DNA from: Holacanthus passer
Taxonomy: Eukaryota; Chordata; Actinopteri; Pomacanthidae
DNA length: 64,000 bases
Reading direction: 5' to 3'
Assembly: GCA_025331565.1 (NCBI GenBank)
Contig: JAFREQ010000011.1
Coordinates: forward strand, 15,086,001-15,150,000
The number at the start of each line of letters is the position of its first letter. The first letter of the stretch is position 1. The notes below the pieces were generated by a model. That model was given only the letters and a program-made list of their open reading frames with translations, did no database searches and was not told where the DNA came from. Shown here in pieces: positions 1 to 11,377 of the stretch. The position numbers and the translations under genes were made by a program.

Positions 1-3000
1 GCAAAACATAGTTACATAGTAGATTCATATTCAGTTTATATACAAACCATATGATCTGTATGTAAATTATGAATATAACACATACATAAAGTACTTAGCT
101 TCTCAAACAGATACAAAATGAAAATGCTTCTTATATGTTTATGTATCAGTGATCATGCAACATTAATATAATGTATAGTCTGACTGGAGCCATTTGCCTG
201 CAAAATTAGTACTTTTAATACTTTAAATATGTTTTGCTGAAAATACTTCTTGAGTACATTTTGAATGCATGACTTTCATTTGTAATTGAGTATTATACAT
301 TGTGGTTTTACTGCTTTTACTGACATAAAGGAGCTTAACACGTCTTCTAAGTCCAGCAAGGACACACCATAAACTGAAAATCTGAATGTTCTTTTATTCC
401 TCTTTATTCATTTGTACTTACTTCGTTTCTTTGTGCAGCACAGGGGAGTAACATGCACTGACATTTCAGCTATGCCTGCAGCAGTGTGCTACAGTCATTA
501 AGCTATAAATAATAGGACCTGGCTTCGAACCTCTATTTATGATTGCTAATAATTCATATCATTAAACAATTAAAAGTCAGTGAGGGCAGACAAGGTAACT
601 ACAGCAAGTTACAGGTAATACTGTAGTCAGCATATCACATTGTGGTTTCTGCTCTGTGGGGTCGTGACCTGCTTCCCGTGCTGCTGCTCTCCCCAGACCT
701 CTGCTGGCAGAGCTGAACCGGCAGAGCCACACTGGTAGGTTGTGTGAGAGGACAAGTGGATTTGGCATGCACATCAGAGCGTGATACCCAAGCATTTTGG
801 TCCTATCACATGCCACACACACACTCACTTACACAAGTACAACACACACACACAGAGCATTCTTGGTCGTATAAAATGGATTGCAACACTGGCCACTGTA
901 ATGAAATGATGCCAGCAACCCACGGTATTCCTTTACAGCCAAACTCGCTGAAGGTTTCAGTGTACTCTCAGTGTCCTGTGTTGTTACAGTAGAAAAAGGA
1001 GTTTTAACAACTGTGTTTCTTTTGCATACTTCATTTTCTTTGTTCATTTTACCGGACGGAGCAGAGACAGGTTTATATTTGACAAACTTAAAAGTAGATT
1101 TTAGTTTTGAGTTTGACCAATAAAAAATGTTACAATTAATAGGAAAAAAACCCTTCTGGCTGTTTTCTAGTCAAACCTTTGAAGGGATTTCGAGCAGAGT
1201 GACAAATATCATCAAGGACAAATTCTTCCAAAATGCTCGTTGACTGATTTAGTCTCAGTCATGTTCGTGCATGCTTCTGGGAAATCTGTTCATCTGTGAT
1301 CTTTCACATTTAGGTGTTAGTGTAACCCGTTTATTGAACGCCCAGTAGCGACTCAGAGTTACTCCTTGTGTAACTGTAATGATGCCCCTCTCTTAGGAAA
1401 CTGACATTAAACCAAAAGCTGCCTTATCTTAGGGACATCGTAGGCGGCCATGACAAGTTACACACCATTTAAAATGTTGCATTATCTCAATGCGTTTGTG
1501 CCGGTCTGAGGCGAATCATCAAAGACACGAGATCAGCGGTTGGCTATGACATGCTACCTTGTTTATGCACAACTCTCAGTCGCAGGCAACGCGTTAGACT
1601 CTCACGACCAACGTCATCCTTGCATAAACAAACCTTAAACAAACTGGGGTTGAAGTTAAAGAGTGATTTCATGTGACAGTAACGCAGAAAGAGGTGCTTT
1701 AATGGTTTTCTGTTGCGTTAAACAGAAGAGGACAGGTGAGCTCTGCTGTGGGGTGATAAGAGCCTCGGGGTGTACTGACAACAGGTTTCTTAACGTATTG
1801 TTTGAGGAGGATAAAGGGGCACTGTTGCACTTCCAGACACGCAGAGGAGACAGTCACCATCACTGCTTTGTCATGTGCCTTTTATTTTCTGCTTATTTGT
1901 TCCCTGTTGCTTCCCCGGCTTCAAAGTGTGGGATCGCGCTCATTTGAAGACTTCAGTCTGTCTTTGTGCCGTCCACCATCTCTATTGTCTTCCACCTGTT
2001 CCTTATCCAATGATACTTGCACTCTCCTTCCTTCCTTCCTCCACAAAGATCTATCTCCAGTGTCACATCGCTAGCTTGTACTGCCTGTGCCAAGTGAAGG
2101 TGTTATTGAGCATACACAGAATTCACACTATAATGAGCAGTGACAGGTTGTCACCCACTCTGCCACAGATCAACCCCCAGCCCGCTGCTGCCACCCCTGC
2201 ACCCACCTGCACCCATCCAGCTGAGTCTGCCTGTTCGCGTGATGTCACCCGCACACCTCGCCTGTTTATGCAGACTTGTTGTCTCCTGCAGAGCCGATAG
2301 GCCTGTTGATGGTGTTGCAACACGGGTGCAACATTCACTCTGCTCCTTTTTGGCCTGATGTGACTGAGTTGTCTCCTCGGTTTTACTAGAGTTGTATCAT
2401 TGTTTGGTGTTTTCCTTGTCCGGTTTGTTCTCGCTCTGATCTCCTTGGAAGCGAGAGCTGCCCTCTCTCAGTGGCCTTTGGCTGTGTTTAATCGCTGGTT
2501 GAGTTCTAGATGTGTCAATGAGTCATAACCCACCAACCACACTCAAATGGCAACATAACACATGGTATGTTGTTTTCCCGCTCCCCTCACATTGCGATTT
2601 AGGAAAGAGGAAGGTTCTTGTTTGGATATCTCAGCGTGAAACAGTGTCTATTTATGGCTCTGGAGACGGGTTGTGATCAGTCAAAGAGATATTTTCTCTC
2701 CTCTGATTGTTTCAGTTGAAGGTTTTTTGAGGTTAAATGTTCCATTATTTAACAAAGAAAGAAAACATTTTGTGTAACAGGCCTTTTATTTGGTTCTTAT
2801 CCCTTCAGTCCTCTTGACCCTTCAGATTCAGGGAACCGCTGCTTCAAAAAGTCATTGTTCTACACACCGTCGTCTTTATGGTCATATGAAATGAGGTTCT
2901 CTGTTGTACTTTTGAAAATTTATTACATTTTCCAAACCGGCGGCCTCGCCTTTGCCGACTTTATTTTACGATACCTTTGTGTTTCTTATATGTGTACTGT

Positions 3001-6000
3001 ATAGAGCCAGTAAGGAGGAGACTGAACAGTGGGAGTTCAAGCAAGGTTCACACGTATGGCTAACTTCTTCCAAATGAGTGTGAGGAATGCCTGCGTCCTC
3101 GCTGTCCGTATTAACCAAACATCACCTTGTCAGACCCTACATGCCTGTTCAGAGCTCCTCCCTGTGCCACACATAATGACTATGATGTGTGTGATAATGA
3201 ATATCTCAAATCAGCTTTCTTTAATTAAACACAAAGTAAGCTTTTCACCAGTCTCCTCCTAAGAGCACATTTTATATGCTCTCTCTCTATCGTGATAAAA
3301 TAATTCCCATAAGGAAGTGATTACACATGGGGATAATTCTGAGCAGATGTGAAAATGTGTCTCAACAACTTAACAAGGCTGTGGTGGAAGTGCAGACCTG
3401 TTGAAGCAGCATGCCGCGGCATCAAGAAACTGTCTCCAGAGCCATGAAGAATGGCGGTGGAGGTAAAATGTGAATGGATGGAAGATGATGGTAAAACATG
3501 ATCGATATTATTTTTCCCTCAGAAACGTGCTCCCTGAAATCTTTGGGCAGCAGTTTATCATTGGTGCATTTGTGTATTGAGCACTAGAGCAGATGTGAGA
3601 GCGTCTTTAAATATATTAAATATCAAATATATCTGTCGCATTGTCATCAAAGAACACAACTTGCCCTCAGCATCATGATGCCCACACATTGGGAGAAAAG
3701 CTTTTATTTTTACACTTCAGGCCAGCAGGGATCATATGACTGCTGGAGACATGCATGTTTTGGGTTTGTTTGAGTGCTAAATTTTTATTACGCCCGTTAA
3801 ACATCCTGCTTTTAATCTCCTGTTTTATATATTTAATTGTTTATCCTTTAAACAGGACCCACATTTTAAAGAAGGTTATTCCCTTTTTATTTTATGGAGT
3901 TTATTTACAGTACATAGATGATGCAGAACAGAGGAGAATGAGCTTTGACAGACGTCCTTCAGAAAGTGAACTGGCTGTTGTTACATATCGTAGCAATAAG
4001 CATATTCTGCACCATTCACTAAAAACAAAAGGTGTTGTTTGGTTGCATTTAACACTCCACCCTCATTTCAGCAAGATAAAAGCACTGTTAAAATTTAAAT
4101 ACAGTAAAAAAAAAAAAACAAATGTTTATATACACTTAATGCCTGCACTTCTCGCCTTTGTTCAGCTCAGACAAAGATAAAGCCTAAATTGGCAATGCCT
4201 CTCATCAAAGGTGTTTTCTCTTTGTGCTCCTCAGTGTGAATAGCTGAACGTTGTGTATAGAGAAAATACATGTAGATATGAGAGGGGGGGTGGGGGGGAA
4301 GTGTTCACCTACAAGCAAAAAAGAAACTTTGGTAATTGCCATAACACAAATAATGAGAGGCTATGTAGGAAAGCGTTTGAAGAGGGGTCCTGATCAAGAT
4401 AAGATTGGAGACAGTATCGAGAGAGAGGAAGTGTTTTTGTGTCTGCTGCAGCTGAAAGGAAACTTAAGTGACAGAGTTACTTATATGAGCCAGACGCTGA
4501 GCCGAACCCTGCAGAAACAACCAGGCTACATGGAGTTTAGGGTGTGATGAGGACGAGTGTGATTCAGATGCCACTTGTGGTCAAGATAATGCAGAAATAT
4601 TACACATTTATGCACACATTAGGAATACAAGACTGTGGTTTGGAGCAGATCACACAAAAGGTTTCTAACATCATTTCACTGATGAGTGAAAAAGTAGTCG
4701 CCCACTAGTGGACGTGGTGCCACAGCTTTATGGATATATCGTGATCCTGAACATAAAATGCTCATTAAGACTCACTTAAAAAAAAAACACAGACCAACTA
4801 AACACTTACATTCACTGTTTTCCCTACAATGTTGAGATCTTAGGGGTTTTTTTGCTGTGGAAAGTCTAATGAAAGTAAAATTGACTTATGAACCATTTAA
4901 TGAGGAGGCTCTAAAACAAATTTCCTGTTCATCACTCCTTGATTCATTTCAAAAGTTACAATAAATTCAAGCAGGCTGTATGATTTTTAAGTCATCATCT
5001 GGTCTTTTTGAAAATTTCCTTGAACATGAAATACCTTTTTTTTTTTTAAATTAACACAAACAAAGAAACAACTATAAAATATAGTAAGAATAAATGAAAA
5101 TCTGGCAACTGATCTGCAGCTTACTTAACTTTTATTTGGATGAAAATAGCAGCACAGTCTGCTGTAGATCAATATTGTTGAGATCATCACAATATACAGG
5201 ATATAATGCTGCCAACACCTGTGTCTTTATGTTTGCAAAAAATATGTTAAGAAAAGGAACAACATCACATTCAAAGTCATAGTAATGTGAATGATGCTAC
5301 ACTTCAAACTCTTTTCTGTTTGGGTGTAATCATGAACAGCTGCATAACAAATGAACACCAGACTAATCATGATGAGGATAACAGAGGCAAGACCTGGTGG
5401 ATGTGAACCAAAAATATTTGCAGGGATTATTAAGCTTTATTTGCATGTCTGTGTGATTTTCAAAAAAACATACCTGTTGTAGCTTCAGAGAAAAAAAAAA
5501 ACCATGAGAGAAAAATGTGCTTTTGTTTGCATTTCACATGATTGATGCTTGACTTAATCCAGTGCTCTTTGCGCCTTCCCAGGAGGGTGAGGCGGTCTCT
5601 TTGTGCCTCTCTGTCCCATGTGAAGCAAACCAAAGCTGGGGAGTGAGGGTCAGAGCTATTCGGCAGGGTACCAGATCCTTCCCACCGGCGCATCTGCATG
5701 TGAAATCGCCATTTCACCCCTCCACACTCCCTAATTGTTGCTAAAATTATTTGTGAAATTGCCTTCCACCAGGAGTGTTTTCCACGGCAATTGTCACACA
5801 ATTTTATATGCACGGTGGGCCCACAGAGTTGACACATGCACCTCTTCTTTTCTGCCATATGTGCTCTTTTTATGCGACTTTAATAGTGTTGCATTATTTT
5901 TTTTTTCCCTTCCAACAATTACCTTTGAGCAATTACTCTTGAGGGCAACTCAACCTGTTGTCATCAATAGCGGCTCGATCCAAATGTTGTAACACCACAA

Positions 6001-6684
6001 AAAAAAAAAAAAAAAAAAGCTATAGGAGCCATTTGGATGTTCCTGCTGCGCACATTTGCTTAATTGAAAAGGTTAACAAGGCGAAAGCATCTAATGGTCT
6101 AACCTTTGCCAAGCGGGGCTGCTTTTACGCACAAGTCCACCCAGAAAGCACATCATCAACTCTGGACTCAATTAGTCTATTTTGGGCTCTGATATTTATT
6201 CACACTTTGCACCAGAGCATCTCTGGAAGAATGACTTTGAATAAAGACATTTGCACTGTGGAAGTTTTATTTAAAAAAAAAAAACAAAAAAAAAACATGA
6301 TTGTTTTTCCCAAATGTGAATTTTTAAAATCGGATTTTAATTCTTTATCTGCATGCAATTTGAACAATAATCTATTTTAATAACTTATATTAATGTTTTT
6401 TTTTTATTTCATTTTCAGCTTTGTTGCAGCAGTTGCAACATATTTTTTCACTTTCTTCAGATTCTTCCTGATCGATCAAAGAAAGGAAAAAAGAAAGAAA
6501 GAAAGAAAGAGAGCTTCATTTTAAGAGCATTAATATTCCACAGGTTTGAACAGCTGAATGTCATGGACACTTTGAAAAGACAGGATTTGCAGTAACATTT
6601 AGCCATAATAACATTTTGAACTGGGTTTTTGCTGTGTGTGAGTCTTATGAGGGAGGCAGCAGTGAATTAAAAGTGGAATGTGTC
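1..6684. other. Upstream non-coding region
   Basis: No gene was recognised. The open frames here are short, lack family similarity and often run over low-complexity DNA. The region holds A/T runs (for example 5999-6018), a short GAAA tract near 6480-6508 and the candidate regulatory block at 5560-6240. The neighbouring upstream gene is not in the window. Confidence 0.6.
5560..6240. promoter_or_regulatory. Candidate conserved upstream element of pax7
   Basis: A mostly non-repetitive block 0.5-1.2 kb upstream of the predicted start site, rich in homeodomain cores: TAATTG at 5732-5737, TAATTG at 6061-6066 and CAATTAG at 6169-6175, plus GTTAAC at 6072-6077. An A run at 5999-6018 splits it, flanked by ATCCAAATG (5978-5986) and its reverse complement CATTTGGAT (6030-6038). 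Regulatory function is inferred from composition only. Confidence 0.3.
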
Positions 6685-6770
6685 TCTCTGATTGGTCGAG
6701 CTTCTCGTGGCTAAACCCACTCTCTTTCATCCATAAAAGAAAGGCCAGAGAGCCTATGGGAGCGCTCGGC
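6685..6770 (+). promoter_or_regulatory. pax7: Candidate pax7 core promoter
   Basis: An inverted CCAAT box (TGATTGGTC at 6690-6698, the NF-Y consensus on the other strand) is followed about 40 bp later by a TATA-like CATAAAAG at 6732-6739. That spacing is typical and predicts a start site near 6761-6770, about 430 nt before the ATG. No transcript evidence is available, and other starts are possible. Confidence 0.5.
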
Positions 6771-7190
6771 TGTCTCCTCCTACGACATGCACCAAAGTTG
6801 GCCACTTAAACTAATTCCAGCCAGCCAGCAGACATTATACTGAACCCAAACTACACCCAGGGAAAAAGAATAACAGTGCATTTTTTTCCCAGCTCTCTCA
6901 CACACTCATATAACTTTTAGTCGCAGCTGCTCCATTGTGCAGATTTTTTTATTTTATCAGCTTGTTTTTTTTTTTTTATTTTGGCACCACCAGAGGAGGG
7001 CATCACTTTTATTTTTCCCCCCGGTGGAAGAAGAGCAGTTTCTCCGCCTGGGATTGGGATTTGACAGCTAAAAAAAAAAAACCTGCGTCTCCTTTTTTGT
7101 GCATCTTGAAGACATTCCATTTTTTTACACTTGGACTTTGTGAGAATAGCAGCTTCCAGTCCGGTCTGGTTGTTTTGTCTGAGTAGCTAC
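6761..7190 (+). other. pax7: pax7 5' UTR (start inferred)
   Basis: Lies between the predicted start site and the first coding ATG, with no splice junction evident. It contains several T runs and A runs and one upstream ATG at 6787 opening an 18-codon reading frame that stops at 6841-6843. No other ATG occurs before 7191. Confidence 0.55.
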
Positions 7191-7278
7191 ATGATGGCTA
7201 CTTTGCCCGGAACAGTGCCTCGGATGGTGCGTCCTGCGCCAGGCCAGAACTACCCTCGGACCGGCTTCCCCCTGGAAG
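7191..7278 (+). CDS. pax7: pax7 exon 1 (coding part): N-terminus
   Basis: Encodes residues 1-29 plus the first base of codon 30, beginning MMATLPGTVPRMVRPAPG and ending TGFPLE, the Pax3/Pax7 N-terminal signature just before the paired domain. The exon ends GAAG before a good donor (gtgaga), and the phase-1 junction with exon 2 restores the codon for Val30. Two ATGs are adjacent. The second (7194) has A at -3 and G at +4 and matches the single-Met start of mammalian PAX7, so translation may start there, giving a protein one residue shorter. No in-frame ATG lies further upstream. Family knowledge: this short leader is disordered and the DNA-binding fold begins in exon 2. Confidence 0.95.
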
Positions 7279-8400
7279 GTGAGAACAGTGACAACATGTG
7301 TGTTTTAATGGGTGAACTTGTGTCAGCTTGTGGCTCCATAATCAGCTGGGGAATGAGAAGGAAGGTGGGTGAACACACACGACCTGCAGTCGGTGATGAT
7401 TAAAGTCAACAAGCTGAATTAAAAGTGAATAATAGCTGCATCAGTTTGTGCTTGAAAATCAAGCTACAGTTATAAAATATCTCATCATCAAGTTTTGATT
7501 CAGCTTAATATTGTGTTATTGTTTATGTGTTTGTTTTTATAACTCGTTTTATTTTGAGTTTAGAGATATAGTCTGTGCTTATTATTAAAAAAATATACCT
7601 GAATTATTTACATTAATTACATTAATTTGTTGTGTTTTTTAAAATGTATTTGATGCTTTCACTTTCAAATTAAACTTGAAATTGTATAATAATAAAAACC
7701 AGATCTGGAAAATGTTAAATTACTTTTGCACCTAAATTGCAGTAATTTACCTTCATAACATGTCAGAATAATAAGATGCTTTTGAAAACATTTCTCCCAA
7801 GTCCAACTTCCATTTTTACACACACACAAAAAGCAATCTAATTGGTAATTTATTTTAAAACTTGACACACACTCGAGTCGTCTGAACATATGGGCGGAAA
7901 AAAGATCACTTTGTATTTGCATGCATTTATGGAAACAGTTTTCCCATCACACCCAGTTCGTGCTCAAGTGTCCTGGACTAAAATGCACCAAAACCACGTA
8001 GCTCGCGAGTTCCTCGAGCTGCGGGATTTGCTCAAGTGTCCTGCTGCTGGAAATGGCACTAACACAGAGAGCAAAGAGACGACTCGCAGGATCACATCAA
8101 TATTTGTACAGCATGACTAGGAATAATCAAGGTGGGAAGTGTCGCCCTCTTTAGTGTCTCTTCAGTGGGAGATTGGATGGTGAAGTGGCCTCGGATGCAT
8201 CCTGTCATCCAGACGCATGCTGGCTTGAATTTGGCACCGGTGTGATAATGTGCGTAAATTGCGCACAGCACCAGAGCAAACAAGCCGATGTGTGACAATA
8301 ACTCTGAATTTGCTCCACGTCGATGTGACTGTTTTGAAGCTTTGGATGTGTTGTTGTTGTTTATTGTTGTCTTTTTTGTTTGTTGTTCCTCGCGGCGCAG
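7279..8400 (+). other. pax7 intron 1
   Basis: 1,122 bp with a gtgaga donor and ggcgcag acceptor. No other gene is seen. AT-rich, with a TAAT-N3-ATTA dimer-type homeodomain site at 7614-7624 inside a CATTAATTA tandem. Confidence 0.85.
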
Positions 8401-8636
8401 TGTCCACCCCTCTGGGCCAGGGGAGGGTGAACCAGCTCGGCGGTGTGTTCATCAACGGGAGGCCCCTGCCAAACCACATCCGACACAAGATCGTGGAGAT
8501 GGCCCACCACGGCATCCGGCCCTGCGTCATCTCGCGACAACTGCGAGTCTCCCACGGCTGCGTCTCCAAGATCCTGTGCCGATACCAGGAGACAGGCTCC
8601 ATCCGTCCCGGGGCCATCGGAGGCAGCAAGCCCAGG
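8401..8636 (+). CDS. pax7: pax7 exon 2: N-terminal (PAI) part of the paired domain
   Basis: Encodes residues 30-108, from VSTPLGQGRVNQLGGVF to GAIGGSKPR. This is the near-invariant PAI subdomain of Pax3/7 paired domains, including INGRPLPNHIRHKIVEMAHH and the helix-turn-helix segment CVISRQLRVSHGCVSKIL, which contacts DNA in known Pax structures. The exon is 236 nt, starts after ggcgcag and ends AGG before the strong donor gtgagt. The open frame continues beyond both borders but loses all Pax similarity there, which fixes the edges. A reverse-strand open frame across this exon is a composition shadow. No lesion or unusual residue was seen in the conserved core. Confidence 0.97.
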
Positions 8637-8773
8637 GTGAGTGGGGGTCCGTGGACGGGTCTGTGGGTCAGTGCGGCGCGAGGACAGACACCTGAGTGGG
8701 CTCAAAACTGGTGGTGATATAAGAGCCTGATGATGTCAGACCTCCTCTGAAATATAACAACAACAACAACAAC

Positions 8774-8807
<34 letters not shown>

Positions 8808-9292
8808 GTGTGTCTTGTATAAATTGTGTCTCCTAACATTTAAATTACATTTTCATTATTGTCCACCTGTAACATCTTTCCAGCTTATAACAAACTTTTC
8901 AGCTCATATTTTTCTCTTCCTAAATATTACACAATCAGTAAAAACATGAACACATTTACATAAAAACATTGATATAAAAAGTTATTTCCTCTCATATTAA
9001 TTTTTTTATTCATTCATGATTTTTTTCAGTAGTTATTGATTATACAGTATTGTGGATGTTTCATACTAAATAATTGGCTTTTTCCATTATATTTTGTTAT
9101 TAGAGAGAGAGAGAGAGAAATTAAACATAATTGACAGTTTTGTCTTTTATTTTCTACCTTTATTTTCTGTTTTATAATCACTTCTTCTTTTTAAAAAAAT
9201 CCTCTCAATTAAAACTGAAATTTCTCCTTTTTTTCCTCCCCCACTTTTCTCTCTCTCTCTTTTTTTCCAAACACCACCTTCAAACCTTAAAG
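8637..9292 (+). other. pax7 intron 2
   Basis: 656 bp with a gtgagt donor. Contains the compound AAC/AAT microsatellite, a short GA run near 9104-9118 and a long pyrimidine tract before the tandem AAGCAG acceptor of exon 3. No other gene content. Confidence 0.85.
8756..8806. repeat. Compound (AAC)n(AAT)n microsatellite
   Basis: About six AAC-type units run directly into about eleven AAT units, 120 bp after the exon 2 donor. Confidence 0.95.
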
Positions 9293-9422
9293 CAGGTGGC
9301 AACTCCAGACGTGGAGAAGCGGATCGAGGAGTACAAGAGAGAAAACCCGGGTATGTTCAGCTGGGAGATCCGGGATAAGCTGCTGAAGGACGGGGTGTGC
9401 GACAGAAGCACAGTTCCTTCAG
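9293..9422 (+). CDS. pax7: pax7 exon 3: linker and start of the RED part of the paired domain
   Basis: Encodes residues 109-151, (Q)VATPDVEKRIEEYKRENPG to KDGVCDRSTVPS, plus one base of codon 152. The C-terminal RED subdomain begins here with GMFSWEIRDKLL. The acceptor is the tandem AAGCAG. Using the first AG starts the exon at 9293 and includes Gln109; using the second starts it at 9296 and omits Gln. Both forms are known for Pax3 and Pax7 and differ in paired-domain DNA binding (family knowledge). The donor is TCAG before gtgagg. DGVCD differs from the DGHCD of mammalian PAX7 and is closer to the corresponding Pax3 segment, which fits a fish Pax7. Confidence 0.96.
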
Positions 9423-9828
9423 GTGAGGCTTCATCTGGTAAGCTGCACTTTTTTTTTTTTTACCTTATTCCGAGCGAACACTGCAGCATCACTTCTGAAC
9501 ATCCAACGTGTTTTCAGCCCCTGTGTTACTGATAATAAAATGTTTTCAGTGTAGCAGGAAACACACCTACAGCTGTTTGACCCAGAAAATATATATATAT
9601 AAAAAATCACCCTGCTGGGAAAATAGTGCATATTTTTTTTATATCAATGCATTTATATATATTTTAGTGAATTTTATTTCCAACGCAGCTGCTTCATGTA
9701 AAACTTTTTTTCCTGTGCTATTTTTGTCCTTCTCTAAAAAATAGAAAAATAAAATGTATGATAGGATTACTATGGTTCTTTTATGGGTTTTAGGGCTAAT
9801 CACCCATTTACCTTTTTGTTGCCATTAG
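9423..9828 (+). other. pax7 intron 3
   Basis: 406 bp with a gtgagg donor and ccattag acceptor. AT-rich with T runs and a short (AT)n tract near 9590-9602. The six bases before exon 4 are cattag, preceded by gc, so the extra acceptor that gives the Gly-Leu insertion in mammalian Pax7 is absent. Confidence 0.85.
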
Positions 9829-9957
9829 TGAGCTCCATCAGCCGCGTTTTGAGGGCCCGATTTGGCAAAAAAGATGACGAGGATGACTGTGATAAGAAGG
9901 ATGAAGATGGAGAAAAGAAAACAAAGCATAGCATCGATGGCATCCTCGGTGATAAAT
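9829..9957 (+). CDS. pax7: pax7 exon 4: end of paired domain, acidic linker and octapeptide
   Basis: Encodes residues 152-194 plus one base of codon 195. VSSISRVLRARFGKK finishes the paired domain. A charged linker (DDEDDCDKKDEDGEKKTK) follows, then the octapeptide HSIDGILG at 185-192, a Groucho/TLE-binding eh1-like motif in Pax proteins (family knowledge). The exon starts after ccattag and ends GATAAAT before a near-perfect donor (gtaagt). Its last base is T, so the codon shared with exon 5 reads TGT (Cys195), where mammalian PAX7 has Gly after GDK. The linker also carries Cys172 within the acidic run. Intron 4, which follows, is the largest in the gene. Confidence 0.95.
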
Positions 9958-10012
9958 GTAAGTTAACAGCAGAAAGTATATGGCCCTTTTGCATATGTCT
10001 GAAATAACAAAC

Positions 10013-10013
<1 letters not shown>

Positions 10014-10060
<47 letters not shown>
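10014..10060. repeat. (ATT)n microsatellite
   Basis: A perfect ATT run of about 47 bp just inside intron 4. Confidence 0.95.
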
Positions 10061-11333
10061 GGAGAGTAAATCGCAGCCTTGTAAGCAGGAAGTAATTGTT
10101 TAGTAGTAGACTTCCTACTTCAGGTCCTCTTGGGAAATTGTCCCACATCCGAGCTGCAGCTAAACGCAGAGAAATTTATTCCTGCTTTCAACTCTGAGCC
10201 AGCAGTTTGTTCATTCAGCTCAATTATTTATGAGAGGCTTTGGCAGAAGGTATTTAAGTGCAGAAAATTAATTTGTGTGGCGAATTCCTGCTCATTCATT
10301 CACTGATTTAACGACCCCTAAACGACAGCTGACAGTTGACCCATTTCACAATCGATGTCAGCTCACTGACATTTCACCACTTGTCAGTTAAAGTGGAAAT
10401 CAATGTTCATATTATCATTTGCTCTGTTAGTGATGCTGCGAGGAGGGGACGTAAAGCTTTGAGGCAGGTGCCTGTCGACAGTATTTGCAAGGTTTTGATA
10501 AATTAAAATGTATTGTGGTGTGTAAAATTTTTATTTTTTTTGAAACAAACAGAACTATAATATTTTAAAAAAAAATACAATTAAGTAGACTTTGAATTAA
10601 AAAATTGTGAGATTTTTCTTAGTCTACTTTATTTTTTAGTTGCTCAGTTTTAGAAGTTGTTACAAGACAAACTTCTGATTTTATTGACAATTTTTTTGTG
10701 CCAAGAGAGAAAAAAAACGCACAGCTTCCAAACCGTATAAAAGTTCCCCTCTTTTGATGATCCAACATGAGTCAATGGGGTTTAGATAAGAATTCACAAA
10801 AGACTCCTAAAAAAAAAAAAAAAAAAGAAAGTGCCAAAAAATTTTCTCCAAACTTGAAGATGAACTTCAGGAGTAAAAACCTCCCCTCCATTGACGCTTT
10901 TCTAAAGTGAAGAGTCCGAGGTACAAAAGCAAATCCTGGAAAGCAGGGCGGCGAAAAGGAGAGTATGGGCCCGTCCATTCTCATTCAAACATGGGCTAAA
11001 AGAGAGAGAAAACTTTGGACAAAGGGCAAGGAGAGACATAAAAGGAGATGAATTATTCAGTGCGCCCCGCTGGTAGATAGTTTTGTAATTTTATATAATG
11101 GCCCGTTGGAGAAGAATCAGTTGATAGCGTGAAAACGGTCTTTTTTCTGTCACACCACGCATTAATGTTATGAGAAAAATGGCACAATTTTGGTGCAAAT
11201 ATTTCCAGAGTCCCTATAAGGTGGTTTGCAAACCCTGCTGGCTGTAAATGAGCAACACTTTTTTTGGAGAGTCTGATCTTTACGCACGACCCAGCTGCGT
11301 CAAAGTGAGGAGAGGCTGATAGTTTGACTTGTA

Positions 11334-11337
<4 letters not shown>

Positions 11338-11376
<39 letters not shown>

Positions 11377-11377
11377 T
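11338..11377. repeat. (ATT)n microsatellite
   Basis: A perfect ATT run of about 40 bp in intron 4. Confidence 0.95.

Noticed and set aside
521..531. tRNA-like GGCTTCGAACC (T-loop/B box)
   Set aside because: No matching acceptor stem, A box or cloverleaf could be found around it, so neither a tRNA nor a SINE is supported.
3755..4180. Plus-strand open frame of 141 codons upstream of pax7
   Set aside because: AT-rich, ends near an A run (poly-Lys), and shows no domain, splice context or coding-like composition.
8162..8629. Reverse-strand open frame of 155 codons over exon 2
   Set aside because: It is the antisense shadow of the GC-rich, strongly conserved paired-domain exon.
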